DNA of 11,788 nucleotides, taken from positions 1-11,788 of the forward strand of contig JAJTBL010000028.1 of assembly GCA_021286925.1 (NCBI GenBank), read 5' to 3'. Positions 1-7,803 of this stretch are shown in pieces (positions within the stretch are counted from its first letter, which is position 1; each line of letters starts with the position of its first letter). This DNA comes from Spirochaetia bacterium. GTDB taxonomy: Bacteria > Spirochaetota > Spirochaetia > Treponematales > Rectinemataceae. Below the pieces are notes generated by a model that made no database searches, had not been told where the DNA came from, and was given only the letters and a program-made list of their open reading frames with translations. Position numbers and translations under genes: made by a program.

Positions 1-1497
1 GGCGCTGGCAGTGCCCAGGCTTATCCGCAGGGAAGAAATGAGCGCTGGCCAGGTGGAAGGAAGGATCACCTGGCGTGTCACGAAGCTTGTTGATCCACCT
101 AAAGACCGAACGGTATCGATCATCGACTGAGGAATAGCCCGGGATGCGTCGCGGGCGCCGACAAAAAGCTGGCTGAAAATGACAAGCCCCATCAGGGCTA
201 CCTTGGAAGCATCGCCCAGACCGAAAAACAACATCAGAACAGGTAGAAAAGCGACTTTCGGCAGGGGATGGAGGAGGTAGACAATCGGAGATGTGACCGC
301 GTCGATGGTCCGGTGTCTTCCTGAAAGCAAACCGAGCACCCAGGCAAGCGGACCTGCTATGCCGAGGCTCAGGAAAATTCGCTTCAAGGACTGGAGGGTA
401 TGGATATTCAGATTTCCGCTTGCGATGAGTTCGAGAAGCCGCTGCAGTGCAGAAAGCGGGGGCGGAAGAAAGGCTTTTTGAACGCTGGCGGCAGCCAATT
501 GCCAGAGCAAACCAGCAAAGAGCATGGCAAATGCGAGATGAAAAAGCTTATTGCCGAATTTTTTCAGACCGGGATTCAAAGCCCATGGCTTGCCGGTACT
601 GCCCGCTGTGACTGCTGTGCCCGCTATGCCGGCTGGTTGGCTGCCTTCCGATTCGGCCAGCAGCGCTGTGTCCTGCTTGCTTTCAGCAGCCTCCGAAAAG
701 CGCTGGCGCAATCGTGCGACATCCTGAAAGTAAATTGCCGATTCTCGGTAGGGAAGTGCGGAATCGTCGGATTTTCCACGGTGAGAAATGGAGAGAGGCT
801 TGCTTAGTCCTGCCGGGAAAGCTCTGGTTTTTCTCGCAGTTTCCATCCGCTCGACAATTGTTGAAGGATTTTTTCCGCTGACAATATAAACGGTATCAGC
901 GACATAGACCGCTTCTTCAATCGAGTGCGTGACCAGAACGACGGTCGTTCCGTGCCTTTTCTGAGTTGCGATCAGCATATCCTGCAGAGATTCTCGGGTA
1001 TTCGCGTCCAGGCTGGAGAAAGGTTCGTCCAGAAGCAGGATATCGCTGTTGGTTGCGAGCGCACGCGCGATAGCAACGCGCTGCTGCATGCCCCCGGAAA
1101 GCCGCACGGGGAAGAGTCTGGAAAATCCGGAAAGCCCCAGCTCCTCAAGAATCGGAGCAACCGCCGCGGATCGGATCCGGCCTTTCGCCCCGCGCGCAAG
1201 CAAGCCCAGTTCAGCATTCGCCTTTACGGTTTTCCAGGGCAAAAGGCCGTAGTTCTGGAAAATGATGGAAATATTGGGCCTGTCTGCGGAGCCGGAACTT
1301 TCACCCAGCGTGATGGTGCCTCCATCCTGCCGGTTGAGTCCGGCTATCAGCCTGAGCAGGGTTGTCTTGCCGCAGCCCGACTGCCCGACGATAGCAGTGA
1401 TCGAGCCCTTTTCGACCTGAAAATTGATATCCCGCAGGACTGGGAGCGCCTTTCCTTTCAGAGAATAGGAAAAGCTGACATGCTCGCGCTTTACCAT
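1..1497 (-). CDS. NitT/TauT-type ABC importer, ATPase fused to permease (3' end outside window)
   Basis: This frame is open for 499 codons from ATG at 1497 to the window edge. I read it codon by codon and found no stop. The N-terminal half is a complete ABC ATPase of the SsuB/TauB kind: Walker A GQSGCGKTT (38-46), Q-loop QNYGLLPW (from Q81), signature LSGGMQQR (133-140), Walker B LLLDEP with D157/E158, and H-loop H191. The ATPase C-terminal region runs to about residue 270. A roughly 45-residue Ala/Ser/Gly-rich linker follows. The second half is a BPD_transp_1 permease: membrane segments near 318-338 and 373-394, an FGLGDASK segment (424-431), and an EAA-loop-like stretch (DTVRSLGG... VILPSTWPAL). 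The last membrane segments lie off the window. In this family the two subunits are normally separate proteins, so this is a fusion. No in-frame ATG or GTG precedes the first membrane segment that would allow a free permease. The start overlaps the end of the binding-protein gene by 7 bp, with GGGAGG 11 nt upstream. The substrate is unknown. Confidence 0.9.
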   Translation of the reverse strand, partial: MVKREHVSFSYSLKGKALPVLRDINFQVEKGSITAIVGQSGCGKTTLLRLIAGLNRQDGGTITLGESSGSADRPNISIIFQNYGLLPWKTVKANAELGLLARGAKGRIRSAAVAPILEELGLSGFSRLFPVRLSGGMQQRVAIARALATNSDILLLDEPFSSLDANTRESLQDMLIATQKRHGTTVVLVTHSIEEAVYVADTVYIVSGKNPSTIVERMETARKTRAFPAGLSKPLSISHRGKSDDSALPYRESAIYFQDVARLRQRFSEAAESKQDTALLAESEGSQPAGIAGTAVTAGSTGKPWALNPGLKKFGNKLFHLAFAMLFAGLLWQLAAASVQKAFLPPPLSALQRLLELIASGNLNIHTLQSLKRIFLSLGIAGPLAWVLGLLSGRHRTIDAVTSPIVYLLHPLPKVAFLPVLMLFFGLGDASKVALMGLVIFSQLFVGARDASRAIPQSMIDTVRSLGGSTSFVTRQVILPSTWPALISSLRISLGTASA

Positions 1498-2432
1498 CCT
1501 GCCGTAAACCTCCCGTCGACAAGCTCCGAGGGTGCGATTTCCGCTTTTATGAGATTTTTGGACAGAAGCCAGGCTTCAGCACGCCGGATGTCTTCTTCGG
1601 TTGGCAGTTTTGGCTTCTGGTAGGTGATAAATCGGAAAGCGCGGGCAGCTTCCTCCGAAAAACCAGCCTTTTGAGCGAGCAGACTCCGGTAGGAGTCCGG
1701 TTTTGCGTTGATACGCTGAGCCGCTTTCCAGTAAGCTTGATAGAGCCGTTTTATGGCTTCTGTCTTTTCCGCTATTGACCTTTCATGGAACACCAGCACT
1801 CCGGCTCCCAGCGGGTACTCGTCGGTGGAGGCGAGCATGGTGCCGCCTTTAACCAATGCCATCGTGATGAACGGTTCGGTCATGCCAGCCGCTGCAATCT
1901 GCCCTGAAAGCAGGAGTTCAAGCCGGACCGGAAGCTTCGGGATCGGCATCAGGGAAATGTCGGTTTGCCGTATGCCTGCATTCTTCATGTAACTATCAAC
2001 CATATAATGAATTATTGTGTTACTTGAAATGCCGATGGGTTTTTTGGCGAGATCGGCAAGGGATTTGGCTTTGACGCCCGGGCCGGCGACAATTCCAAAG
2101 CGTCCGTCGGTGAGGCTCGTAATCCGCACTTTAAAGCCTCCCTGCCGGGCAAGCACTGCGGCGCACAGATCACTGATGATGCCATCCACCGAGCCGGCAT
2201 GAAAAGCGGAATCCCTCTCTATGGCGCTCTGGAAGCGGACAAGTTCGACATTCACCTTTTCTTCCTGGAAAAGCTGCTCAGCTTCGCAGATGAGAAATGG
2301 AAAAGAATCGGCATCAGTGAAAATTCCGAGCTTGAGCGGCGCTGGCGCTGAAGGGCTGTCGGCAAAAACCCTGATACCTGCGGTCAGATAGAAAAAAACA
2401 AGCATCATCATGATGAGGAAAGATTTTTTCAT
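1491..2432 (-). CDS. ABC transporter periplasmic substrate-binding protein (NMT1/SsuA-like)
   Basis: The 313-residue product has a Sec signal peptide: Lys-rich start, hydrophobic core at about 5-20, likely cleavage after VFA at 24/25. No lipobox cysteine is present, so it should be a soluble periplasmic protein. The mature part resembles NMT1/THI5- or SsuA-type binding proteins: an opening beta strand (LKLGIFTDADSFPF, 33-46), an SVDGIISDL segment (81-89), a SLADLAKKPIGIS segment (124-136), and a second-lobe IAAAGMTEPF segment (179-188). Proteins of this fold bind sulfonates, nitrate, thiamine precursors, riboflavin or aromatic acids, and the sequence alone does not settle which. It lies 30 bp after ubiX and overlaps the fused ATPase/permease by 7 bp, so it is very likely the ligand receptor for that transporter. 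AAAGGA sits 9 nt before the ATG. Confidence 0.88.
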   Translation of the reverse strand: MKKSFLIMMMLVFFYLTAGIRVFADSPSAPAPLKLGIFTDADSFPFLICEAEQLFQEEKVNVELVRFQSAIERDSAFHAGSVDGIISDLCAAVLARQGGFKVRITSLTDGRFGIVAGPGVKAKSLADLAKKPIGISSNTIIHYMVDSYMKNAGIRQTDISLMPIPKLPVRLELLLSGQIAAAGMTEPFITMALVKGGTMLASTDEYPLGAGVLVFHERSIAEKTEAIKRLYQAYWKAAQRINAKPDSYRSLLAQKAGFSEEAARAFRFITYQKPKLPTEEDIRRAEAWLLSKNLIKAEIAPSELVDGRFTAGW

Positions 2433-2462
2433 TGCAAGAATCCTTTCAGAATAGTGAAAAAT

Positions 2463-3053
2463 TCAGCTCCAGCGGTATGCATGGATATTGTGGACCCCGA
2501 GATGATCCATGATTCGATATACAACACTGTCTACCAGCTGTTCAATAGTCTGGGGTTTGCTGTAGAAGCTCGGAGCTGCGGGAAGGATGATAGCACCGGC
2601 TTCCTTGAGTGTCTGAAGGCTTCTGATATGGATGAGGGAGAGCGGTGTTTCGCGCGGTACGACGACAAGCGGCCAGCCTTCCTTGAGCGCGACTGCGCCG
2701 GCACGGTGAATCAGGTTGGCAGTCGCTCCTGAGGCAAGACTGCCGACTGTTCCCATGGAGCAGGGTGCGATGACAGTGCCATCCAATCTGAATGAACCCG
2801 AAGAAACGGGGGCTGAAAAATCTTCGCTGGAATGATAGGTGATGATAGCCGGCCTGTGGGAAGGACCTCCTGATGCCCTGACCTTGCCAAGCCAGTAGCC
2901 TATTGGTCTTCCGGTTTCTTCCAGGACGACTCTGGCGCCCCACGGAGAGCAGACGGTGTGCACGATAGCTCCCTTGGCAGCCAAGGCAGCGATGAGCCGC
3001 AGAGGATATATGGAGCCGGAGGCCCCTGTTATGCAAACCAGGTATCGTGCCAT
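2463..3053 (-). CDS. ubiX: UbiX-family flavin prenyltransferase
   Basis: The 196-residue length is normal for UbiX/Pad1. The enzyme joins a dimethylallyl group to reduced FMN to make prenylated FMN, the cofactor of UbiD decarboxylases. Visible family motifs are ITGASGS near the N terminus (8-14, flavin phosphate loop), PCSMGTVGSLASG (97-109), the ANLIHRA segment (112-118), the VVPRETPLS motif (132-140), and a C-terminal APSFYSKPQTIEQLVD stretch (160-175). It sits 12 bp after the ubiA stop and 30 bp before the binding-protein gene. The Shine-Dalgarno is poor (only a GAG in AAATTGAGTCAAA), so translation may be coupled to ubiA. In the futalosine menaquinone route the equivalent enzyme has been called MqnM. 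That role is inferred here from the neighbouring ubiA and ubiD. Confidence 0.95.
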   Translation of the reverse strand: MARYLVCITGASGSIYPLRLIAALAAKGAIVHTVCSPWGARVVLEETGRPIGYWLGKVRASGGPSHRPAIITYHSSEDFSAPVSSGSFRLDGTVIAPCSMGTVGSLASGATANLIHRAGAVALKEGWPLVVVPRETPLSLIHIRSLQTLKEAGAIILPAAPSFYSKPQTIEQLVDSVVYRIMDHLGVHNIHAYRWS

Positions 3054-3065
3054 TTTGACTCAATT

Positions 3066-3962
3066 TTAAACCAGATACACATCGATAGCAACACCGAGAA
3101 GAAAAACAAAGGGTAAAATCTCATTGATATTGTAAGCTGCTATTCTGATGTGCTTTTCCGTGCCGCCCCGGGAAACCAGATGCTCCGCGGCAAGCAGAAT
3201 GGCGCACAACGCGATTGCGGCAGCGCTTGCCGGGCCGGGGCTGGGCCAGAAGAAAAAGATGCTCGCCAGTCCGAGGATGGTTCCCGCGTGGCCAAGGGCG
3301 GCGATAACTCGGGCGCCGTTTGCTCCAAAGCGCGCCGGAACCGAATGCAAGCCTTCTTTTCGATCGAATTCGATATCCTGCAGGGCATAGAGGATGTCGA
3401 AACCGGCAACCCAGAGCGCGACTCCGGCTGTGATGGGGAAATAGCGGAGATGAAAAGCCCCGGAAATCCCGAGGAATGCGCCCATTGTAGCGGCTGAGCA
3501 GGTGATGCCGAGCCAGTAATGGCAGAGCCATGTCCAGCGTTTGGTATAGGAGTACCCGAAAACCATGATGCCCGCGAGCGGCAGGAGGGCAAGGCAGAGC
3601 GGATTGAGCATTGCTGCACCGACAATCAGCATGATGAGCATGGCCGCCGTAAAGAGCCAGAGTTCGAGTTCGGAGATACGGCCCTGCGGCAGAGGGCGGG
3701 AGGAGGTGCGGGGGTTTTTCGCGTCGATTCGGCGATCGATGATTCGATTCAGGGCATTTGCGGCATTGCGCGCGCCAAAAGCGGCAACCAGAATCCAGAG
3801 CACTTTATCCAGCGGGGGTCTTCCGGAGGTCTCAAGCAGTACGGCAGCCACTGCGAAAGGGAGCGAAAAGACGGTATGGCGGATCATAACCGCATCGCCA
3901 ATGGTGCCAAGCCGTGAAAATACGCTGAAAGGTGCTTTGGGTGAACCGCCTTCAGAAGCCAT
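3066..3962 (-). CDS. ubiA: UbiA-family prenyltransferase (4-hydroxybenzoate polyprenyltransferase/MqnP-like)
   Basis: A 298-residue polytopic membrane protein of the UbiA superfamily, which transfers an isoprenoid chain from a prenyl diphosphate to an aromatic acid. Both magnesium-diphosphate motifs are present: NRIIDRRID (72-80) followed by NPRTSSRPLP (83-92), and DILYALQDIEFD (189-200) followed by RKEGLHSVPARFG. About eight or nine hydrophobic segments are visible, as expected. The second motif has the form seen in 4-hydroxybenzoate polyprenyltransferases and in MqnP of the futalosine pathway. Linkage to ubiD and ubiX favours a quinone precursor as acceptor, and the choice between hydroxybenzoate and dihydroxy-6-naphthoate is inferred, not seen. 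The start overlaps the ubiD stop by 11 bp with GGTGGAG 5 nt upstream, so translation is probably coupled. Confidence 0.95.
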   Translation of the reverse strand: MASEGGSPKAPFSVFSRLGTIGDAVMIRHTVFSLPFAVAAVLLETSGRPPLDKVLWILVAAFGARNAANALNRIIDRRIDAKNPRTSSRPLPQGRISELELWLFTAAMLIMLIVGAAMLNPLCLALLPLAGIMVFGYSYTKRWTWLCHYWLGITCSAATMGAFLGISGAFHLRYFPITAGVALWVAGFDILYALQDIEFDRKEGLHSVPARFGANGARVIAALGHAGTILGLASIFFFWPSPGPASAAAIALCAILLAAEHLVSRGGTEKHIRIAAYNINEILPFVFLLGVAIDVYLV

Positions 3963-5406
3963 ACTCGCTCCACCGCCTGCTGACCAGTTCCTTGATGGCG
4001 TCGGTCATGGCGAGGGGCTCGGGCCAGGGACGGGTATGTCCTTCTTCCGGCCATTTTTTGGTCGCGTCAATGCCGAGCCTCGTCCCAAACCGCGGCACGG
4101 GAGAAGAATGGTCGAGCGCATCGAGGGGTCCTTCTGACAACACCAGATCTCGGCCTGCGTCAATATTATTGAACACTTTCCATGCAACTGTGGACAAGTC
4201 TTTCAGGCTGATATCATCATCCAGGACAATGATGAGTTTGGTGTACATCATCTGGCCCATGCCCCAGAGAAAATTCATCACTTTGCGGGCGTGGCCCGGA
4301 AAGCGCTTTTTGATCGAGACGATGACGCAATTGTGGAAAACCCCTTCAAGCGGCATGACCAGGTCCTGGATTTCAGGCGCGAGCTGTTTGAGAAAGGGCA
4401 GGAAAAGGCGCTCGGTCGCTTTAGCCATGTAGCAGTCTTCTTTTGGAGGAATGCCGACAATGGTGGCGGGGAAAACAGGGTTTTCGCGCCGCGTGATGCG
4501 TTCAAGATGGAAAACCGGATACTGGTCGGGCAGAGAATAGAAGCCGGTGTGGTCGCCGAAGGGGCCTTCAAGACGGGTTTCATCCGGATCCACATAGCCT
4601 TCCAGGATAAATTCGGCATCGGCGGGAACGAGGATGTCCGAAAGGCTCGCTTTGGCAACCTGCGTGCTTTTACCGCGCAAAAAGCCGGCGAAAATCGCTT
4701 CCCAGACGCCTTCGGGAAGGGGGGCTGTGCTCGCGTAGGTGACTGCCGGGTCGGAGCCAAGGCTGACGGCGACGGGCATCCGCTTTTTAAGGGCACGGTA
4801 TTTTTCGAAAAAGTGGGCGCCGTCCTTGTGGAGGTGCCAGTGCATGCCAGCACTGCGGTCGTCGTACACCTGCATCCGGTACATGCCCCAATTTTGAGCG
4901 CCGGTTTCAGGATCCATGGTACAGACGACCGGCAAAGTAAAAAATCGGCCGCCGTCTTCAGGCCAGCATTGGAGAACCGGCAGGCTGTCAAATCCTGCGG
5001 TGTCGTCGATAACCTGGCGGCAGGGCGGCCTGCTTATTTTCCGCGGAAGCAGGGATTTGGCGATCGGCAGCTTGGGCAGTGCCCCGGGGATTGCGGAAAA
5101 AAGCGAAAAATCCCGCACCTGCGACCAAGCCCAATTGATCAGGTCCGAAATCTCTTTTGCCTTTTGGTCCAGGCTTTCCGCTCCAAAAGCCCAGGCCATC
5201 CGCTGTTCCGAACCCATCGCATTGATGAGCACCGGCCACTTCGATCCTTTGACATGCTCAAAAAGAAGGGCAGGTCCCTTATTTTTCATTATCCTGTCAG
5301 CAATTTCGGTTATTTCGAGAATCGGGTCCACCAAGGCGCTGATCCGCTTCAGTTCGCCCCTTGATTCGATATAGGAGATATAGTCTTGCAAACCTGAATA
5401 CGCCAT
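3952..5406 (-). CDS. ubiD: UbiD-family prenyl-FMN decarboxylase (menaquinone biosynthesis decarboxylase-like)
   Basis: The 484-residue length is typical for UbiD. The family removes the carboxylate from an aromatic acid after prenylation, using prenylated FMN from UbiX. The N terminus (LQDYISYIESRGELKRI) is the usual UbiD opening and supports the ATG at 5406. The cofactor-binding region NWGMYRMQVYDDRS (172-185) includes N172 and R177, followed by the His-rich GMHWHLHKDG (187-196). The catalytic acid segment is EGPFGDHTGFY (280-290); E280 and D285 have the five-residue spacing known for UbiD/Fdc catalytic acids. The C-terminal portion has the standard KKRFPGHARKVMN and IIVLDDDISLKDL segments. 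It is the first gene of the minus-strand operon. Its translation signal is unusual (AGGAG only 1 nt from the ATG). With ubiA and ubiX it matches the MqnL role, although a UbiD acting in the ubiquinone-type route is not excluded by sequence. Confidence 0.95.
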   Translation of the reverse strand: MAYSGLQDYISYIESRGELKRISALVDPILEITEIADRIMKNKGPALLFEHVKGSKWPVLINAMGSEQRMAWAFGAESLDQKAKEISDLINWAWSQVRDFSLFSAIPGALPKLPIAKSLLPRKISRPPCRQVIDDTAGFDSLPVLQCWPEDGGRFFTLPVVCTMDPETGAQNWGMYRMQVYDDRSAGMHWHLHKDGAHFFEKYRALKKRMPVAVSLGSDPAVTYASTAPLPEGVWEAIFAGFLRGKSTQVAKASLSDILVPADAEFILEGYVDPDETRLEGPFGDHTGFYSLPDQYPVFHLERITRRENPVFPATIVGIPPKEDCYMAKATERLFLPFLKQLAPEIQDLVMPLEGVFHNCVIVSIKKRFPGHARKVMNFLWGMGQMMYTKLIIVLDDDISLKDLSTVAWKVFNNIDAGRDLVLSEGPLDALDHSSPVPRFGTRLGIDATKKWPEEGHTRPWPEPLAMTDAIKELVSRRWSEYGF

Positions 5407-5413
5407 ACTCCTG

Positions 5414-5419
5414 AGTATA
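5414..5419 (-). promoter_or_regulatory. Candidate -10 box (TATACT) directly upstream of ubiD
   Basis: On the minus strand TATACT lies at -13 to -8 relative to the A of the ubiD ATG and matches the -10 consensus at five of six bases. A possible -35 (CTGAAA, plus-strand coordinates 5435-5440) is 15 bp further upstream, shorter than the ideal spacer. If used, transcription would begin at or next to the start codon, giving a leaderless message. This rests on motif matching only. Confidence 0.3.
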
Positions 5420-5579
5420 GACGGAAAAATCGTTTTTCAGCTAGCAGGCATTCAGCCCGCCCCAGCCTGGACAGAACACTTTTGTAATGTTGTTATTTTC
5501 TTTCATCGTAATTTTATGGCGTAAACCCTCATGAAAGCGTAGTATTGCAGAAGAGAAATCCTGAAAGGAAAAGCATGTC

Positions 5580-5585
5580 AGGAGG
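5580..5585 (+). promoter_or_regulatory. Shine-Dalgarno AGGAGG setting the GTG start of the ATPase gene
   Basis: A full AGGAGG stands 5 nt before the GTG at 5591. There is no in-frame ATG nearby (the ATG at 5575 is in another frame), so this site decides the start. Confidence 0.8.
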
Positions 5586-5590
5586 CTTGT

Positions 5591-6355
5591 GTGGAAAATT
5601 CCGGGTCCTTTGTGGTTACGGTAGACAATGTCCATAAAAATTACGCTTTGGGCAAGACGGAAGTCAAAGCGCTGAACGGCATCAGTTTTAATATTACAAA
5701 AGGTGATTTTATATCAATCGCGGGGCCTTCGGGCTCGGGGAAGACGACGGTTCTGAATTTGATCGGCTGTGTCGACACGGCCAGTTCCGGTACCGTGACA
5801 GTTCTGGGTCAGAGAACGGACAGCCTTGACGACGACAAGCTGACAGAGCTCAGACATCGCGGCGTCGGGTTCATCTTTCAAACCTTCAATCTCATTCCAG
5901 TGCTCAATATCAGGGAAAATGTCGAATTGCCTGCTCTGCTCGATCCATCGGCGAGCGGCATGGCAAAGAAAGAGTTGGATGCCTGGGTGGACCACCTTAT
6001 CGAGAGTGTAGGGCTGGCGGACCGGATGAAACACAAGCCGGCAGAGCTTTCAGGCGGACAGCGCCAGCGAATTGCCATAGCCCGGGCTCTGGTCATGCGG
6101 CCTCCCCTCGTCCTTGCTGACGAGCCGACCGCCAATCTCGATTCAGCGACCGGCGAAAGCATTCTGGAGCTGATGAAGCGGATGAATCGGGAGTTCGGCA
6201 CAACATTCATTTTCAGCACGCATGATCCCGGGATCGTCTCGATAGCCGACCATGTCATAAGGCTGAAGGACGGGCTGATTGTCGAGAATTACCGGACTTC
6301 GGAGCAAAATGGCAATGGGCGTGCAGAGGTTCAGGCTGGAAGGGTACTGGCATGA
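5591..6355 (+). CDS. LolD/MacB-type ABC transporter ATP-binding protein
   Basis: This 254-residue stand-alone ATPase belongs to the LolD/MacB/FtsE group, which powers FtsX-type permeases. Motifs are Walker A GPSGSGKTT (45-53), the LNLIG segment typical of the LolD/MacB group (55-59), Q-loop IFQTFNLIP with Q97, signature LSGGQRQR (153-160), Walker B LVLADEPTANLD (173-184) with D177/E178, and H-loop STHD with H211. The start is GTG with a strong AGGAGG 5 nt upstream. The last bases overlap the next gene by 4 bp (ATGA), which indicates translational coupling and a shared complex. Such complexes move lipoproteins, lipids or small molecules out of the inner membrane by a mechanotransmission cycle. 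The cargo is not visible in the ATPase. The last 20 or so residues (polar, Asn/Gly/Glu-rich) extend beyond the conserved core. Confidence 0.95.
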   Translation: MENSGSFVVTVDNVHKNYALGKTEVKALNGISFNITKGDFISIAGPSGSGKTTVLNLIGCVDTASSGTVTVLGQRTDSLDDDKLTELRHRGVGFIFQTFNLIPVLNIRENVELPALLDPSASGMAKKELDAWVDHLIESVGLADRMKHKPAELSGGQRQRIAIARALVMRPPLVLADEPTANLDSATGESILELMKRMNREFGTTFIFSTHDPGIVSIADHVIRLKDGLIVENYRTSEQNGNGRAEVQAGRVLA

Positions 6356-7788
6356 TCCTCGCTCGAATGGCCTATGGCAATTTGTTTCTGCACAAGGCGA
6401 AAAGCCTGCTCTTGGGATTGATCATCTGTTTCGGCATAGCGATTCTGTTTGTCGGCAACTCGCTCATCGACACCACCATCAGCGGACTTCAATCCATGTT
6501 TGTCAACGGCTTTACCGGCGATCTCATGGTTACCGGACCGACCAGCTTTCCGACGACGATTTTTGGGGAGACGGCGGGCGGCGAAGAGGTGATTCCGCAT
6601 ATTGCCAAATATCAGGATTATGTCGAATTTTTGAAGGCTGACAAACGGGTGGCTGGTTATCTGCCGATGCTGAGCGGACAGGTGGCGATGGGGCTTGGCG
6701 AACAGATAATTGGAAGAGGGGCGGCTTTCGGCGTCAATATCGATGAATACCGGAAATTTTTCTCGGGCAATATCGAATTGGTCGCGGGCGAGTGGCCAGC
6801 TTCAGGCGCTCCGCCCTGGATTCTCATTTCCGAGACTTCCGCCGCCATGCTTGCACGGTCAGGCGGGAAAAAACTGGGACCCGGCGACAAGATTGTTCTC
6901 AGCGCGCTTGGGGAGACGGCAGGCACGGTCATCCGGGAAGTCACCATCAGCGGCATCGTCAAATTCAATCAAAGCAATCAGCAGTTGGCCAGGATATCGC
7001 TGGTCGACGCGGATACGCTCCGCGATTTGCTTGGTTTTGCGAGTCTCCGGGACAAGGCTGTCAGCCTGACTGCGGAGCAAATGGAGTTTGTCACTTCCTT
7101 CAATCCGGATGCATTGTTTGATGATAAGCCGGCGGAGCCGAAAAAGGGAGCCGAGGCTCAGGTTCAGGAAACCAAGGCTAGTGTTTCCGAAATTGTGCCG
7201 ACGCCGGCCTGGCAGTTTTTGCTGGTGAAAACGGCAAAAGGCGCCAATACCGGGGCGGTGATGAAATCACTTCAGAAATTCGCCATATCTCTGGAGCGCA
7301 ATGATCATGTGCAGGATTGGGTAGCCGGGGCTGGAACGGTAGCCCGCACTGCGGTGACGGTGCGGCTGGTTTTCAATCTGCTGATTGTGGTGATCGCTGT
7401 TATTGTGATCATGATTACGATGAATGTGCTGGTAGTTTCCATCAGCGAGCGGATCCCCGAAATCGGGACGCTCCGGGCGCTTGGGGCAAAAAAACGTTTT
7501 GTCAGGCAGATGATTTTGCTGGAAACCACGTTTTTGACAGTTTTGGCAGGGGCTGTGGGCTTGCTGCTCGGTTTTGTGATTCTGCAGATTCTGAAGCGTT
7601 CGGGAATTCAGGCGCCGAATCTTTTCTTTGAAGCGCTCTTCGCCGGGAAAGTGCTCAGACCGGTAATTTCTTCAGGCGCGGCGCTCAAGGCTTTTGCGTG
7701 GATTTTTGGCATGAGCGTTTTATCATCCTTCTACCCGGTTGCTATCGCGCTCAGGATAAAACCGGTTGTTGCCATGCAGGGCGACTGA
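6352..7788 (+). CDS. FtsX/MacB-like ABC transporter permease (first of two)
   Basis: A 478-residue inner-membrane permease with the MacB/LolC/E layout. One N-terminal membrane helix (17-36) leads to a large periplasmic domain (about 37-335), then three C-terminal helices (339-362, 388-413, 446-468). The cytoplasmic segment ISERIPEIGTLRALGAKKRF (364-383) is the typical FtsX coupling region that contacts the ATPase. The C terminus (ALRIKPVVAMQGD) is also family-like. A charged, low-complexity stretch at about 256-280 (Lys/Glu/Ala/Gln) interrupts the periplasmic domain and looks like a flexible insert. The gene overlaps the ATPase by 4 bp and lies 15 bp before the second permease, so the transporter is most likely a heterodimer of two permeases on an ATPase dimer, as in LolCDE. 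Confidence 0.93.
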   Translation: MILARMAYGNLFLHKAKSLLLGLIICFGIAILFVGNSLIDTTISGLQSMFVNGFTGDLMVTGPTSFPTTIFGETAGGEEVIPHIAKYQDYVEFLKADKRVAGYLPMLSGQVAMGLGEQIIGRGAAFGVNIDEYRKFFSGNIELVAGEWPASGAPPWILISETSAAMLARSGGKKLGPGDKIVLSALGETAGTVIREVTISGIVKFNQSNQQLARISLVDADTLRDLLGFASLRDKAVSLTAEQMEFVTSFNPDALFDDKPAEPKKGAEAQVQETKASVSEIVPTPAWQFLLVKTAKGANTGAVMKSLQKFAISLERNDHVQDWVAGAGTVARTAVTVRLVFNLLIVVIAVIVIMITMNVLVVSISERIPEIGTLRALGAKKRFVRQMILLETTFLTVLAGAVGLLLGFVILQILKRSGIQAPNLFFEALFAGKVLRPVISSGAALKAFAWIFGMSVLSSFYPVAIALRIKPVVAMQGD

Positions 7789-7803
7789 AAAAGGCAGGCG
7801 GAT

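Larger units (their letters stand above)
5407..5590. promoter_or_regulatory. Divergent intergenic region between the two operons
   Basis: This 184-bp AT-richer stretch separates the ubiD start (minus strand) from the LolD-like ATPase start (plus strand) and must hold both promoters. It carries no credible gene. For the plus strand, the best but weak candidate is TTGTTA at 5490-5495 with TTTTAT at 5512-5517 (16-bp spacer, 4 of 6 matches each). I see no convincing operator palindrome, riboswitch or terminator hairpin. Confidence 0.5.

Noticed and set aside
925..1623. 232-codon plus-strand frame opposite the ABC ATPase
   Set aside because: It is in codon register with the minus-strand ATPase and simply mirrors it. 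The opposite strand carries all ABC motifs, and this frame has no family features.
3565..4432. Plus-strand frames opposite ubiA and the end of ubiD
   Set aside because: They are antisense to conserved membrane-protein and decarboxylase coding sequence and are rich in Arg/Ser/Ala as expected for shadow frames.
4291..5364. 357-codon open frame on the plus strand opposite ubiD
   Set aside because: It lies wholly antisense to a clearly conserved ubiD, shows no recognisable motif and no good start signal. It is best explained by codon bias of the real gene.
5420..5590. Operator palindrome or riboswitch in the divergent region
   Set aside because: Only short repeated words (for example two TTCAGC copies) are present. 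No extended inverted repeat or conserved aptamer pattern could be recognised.
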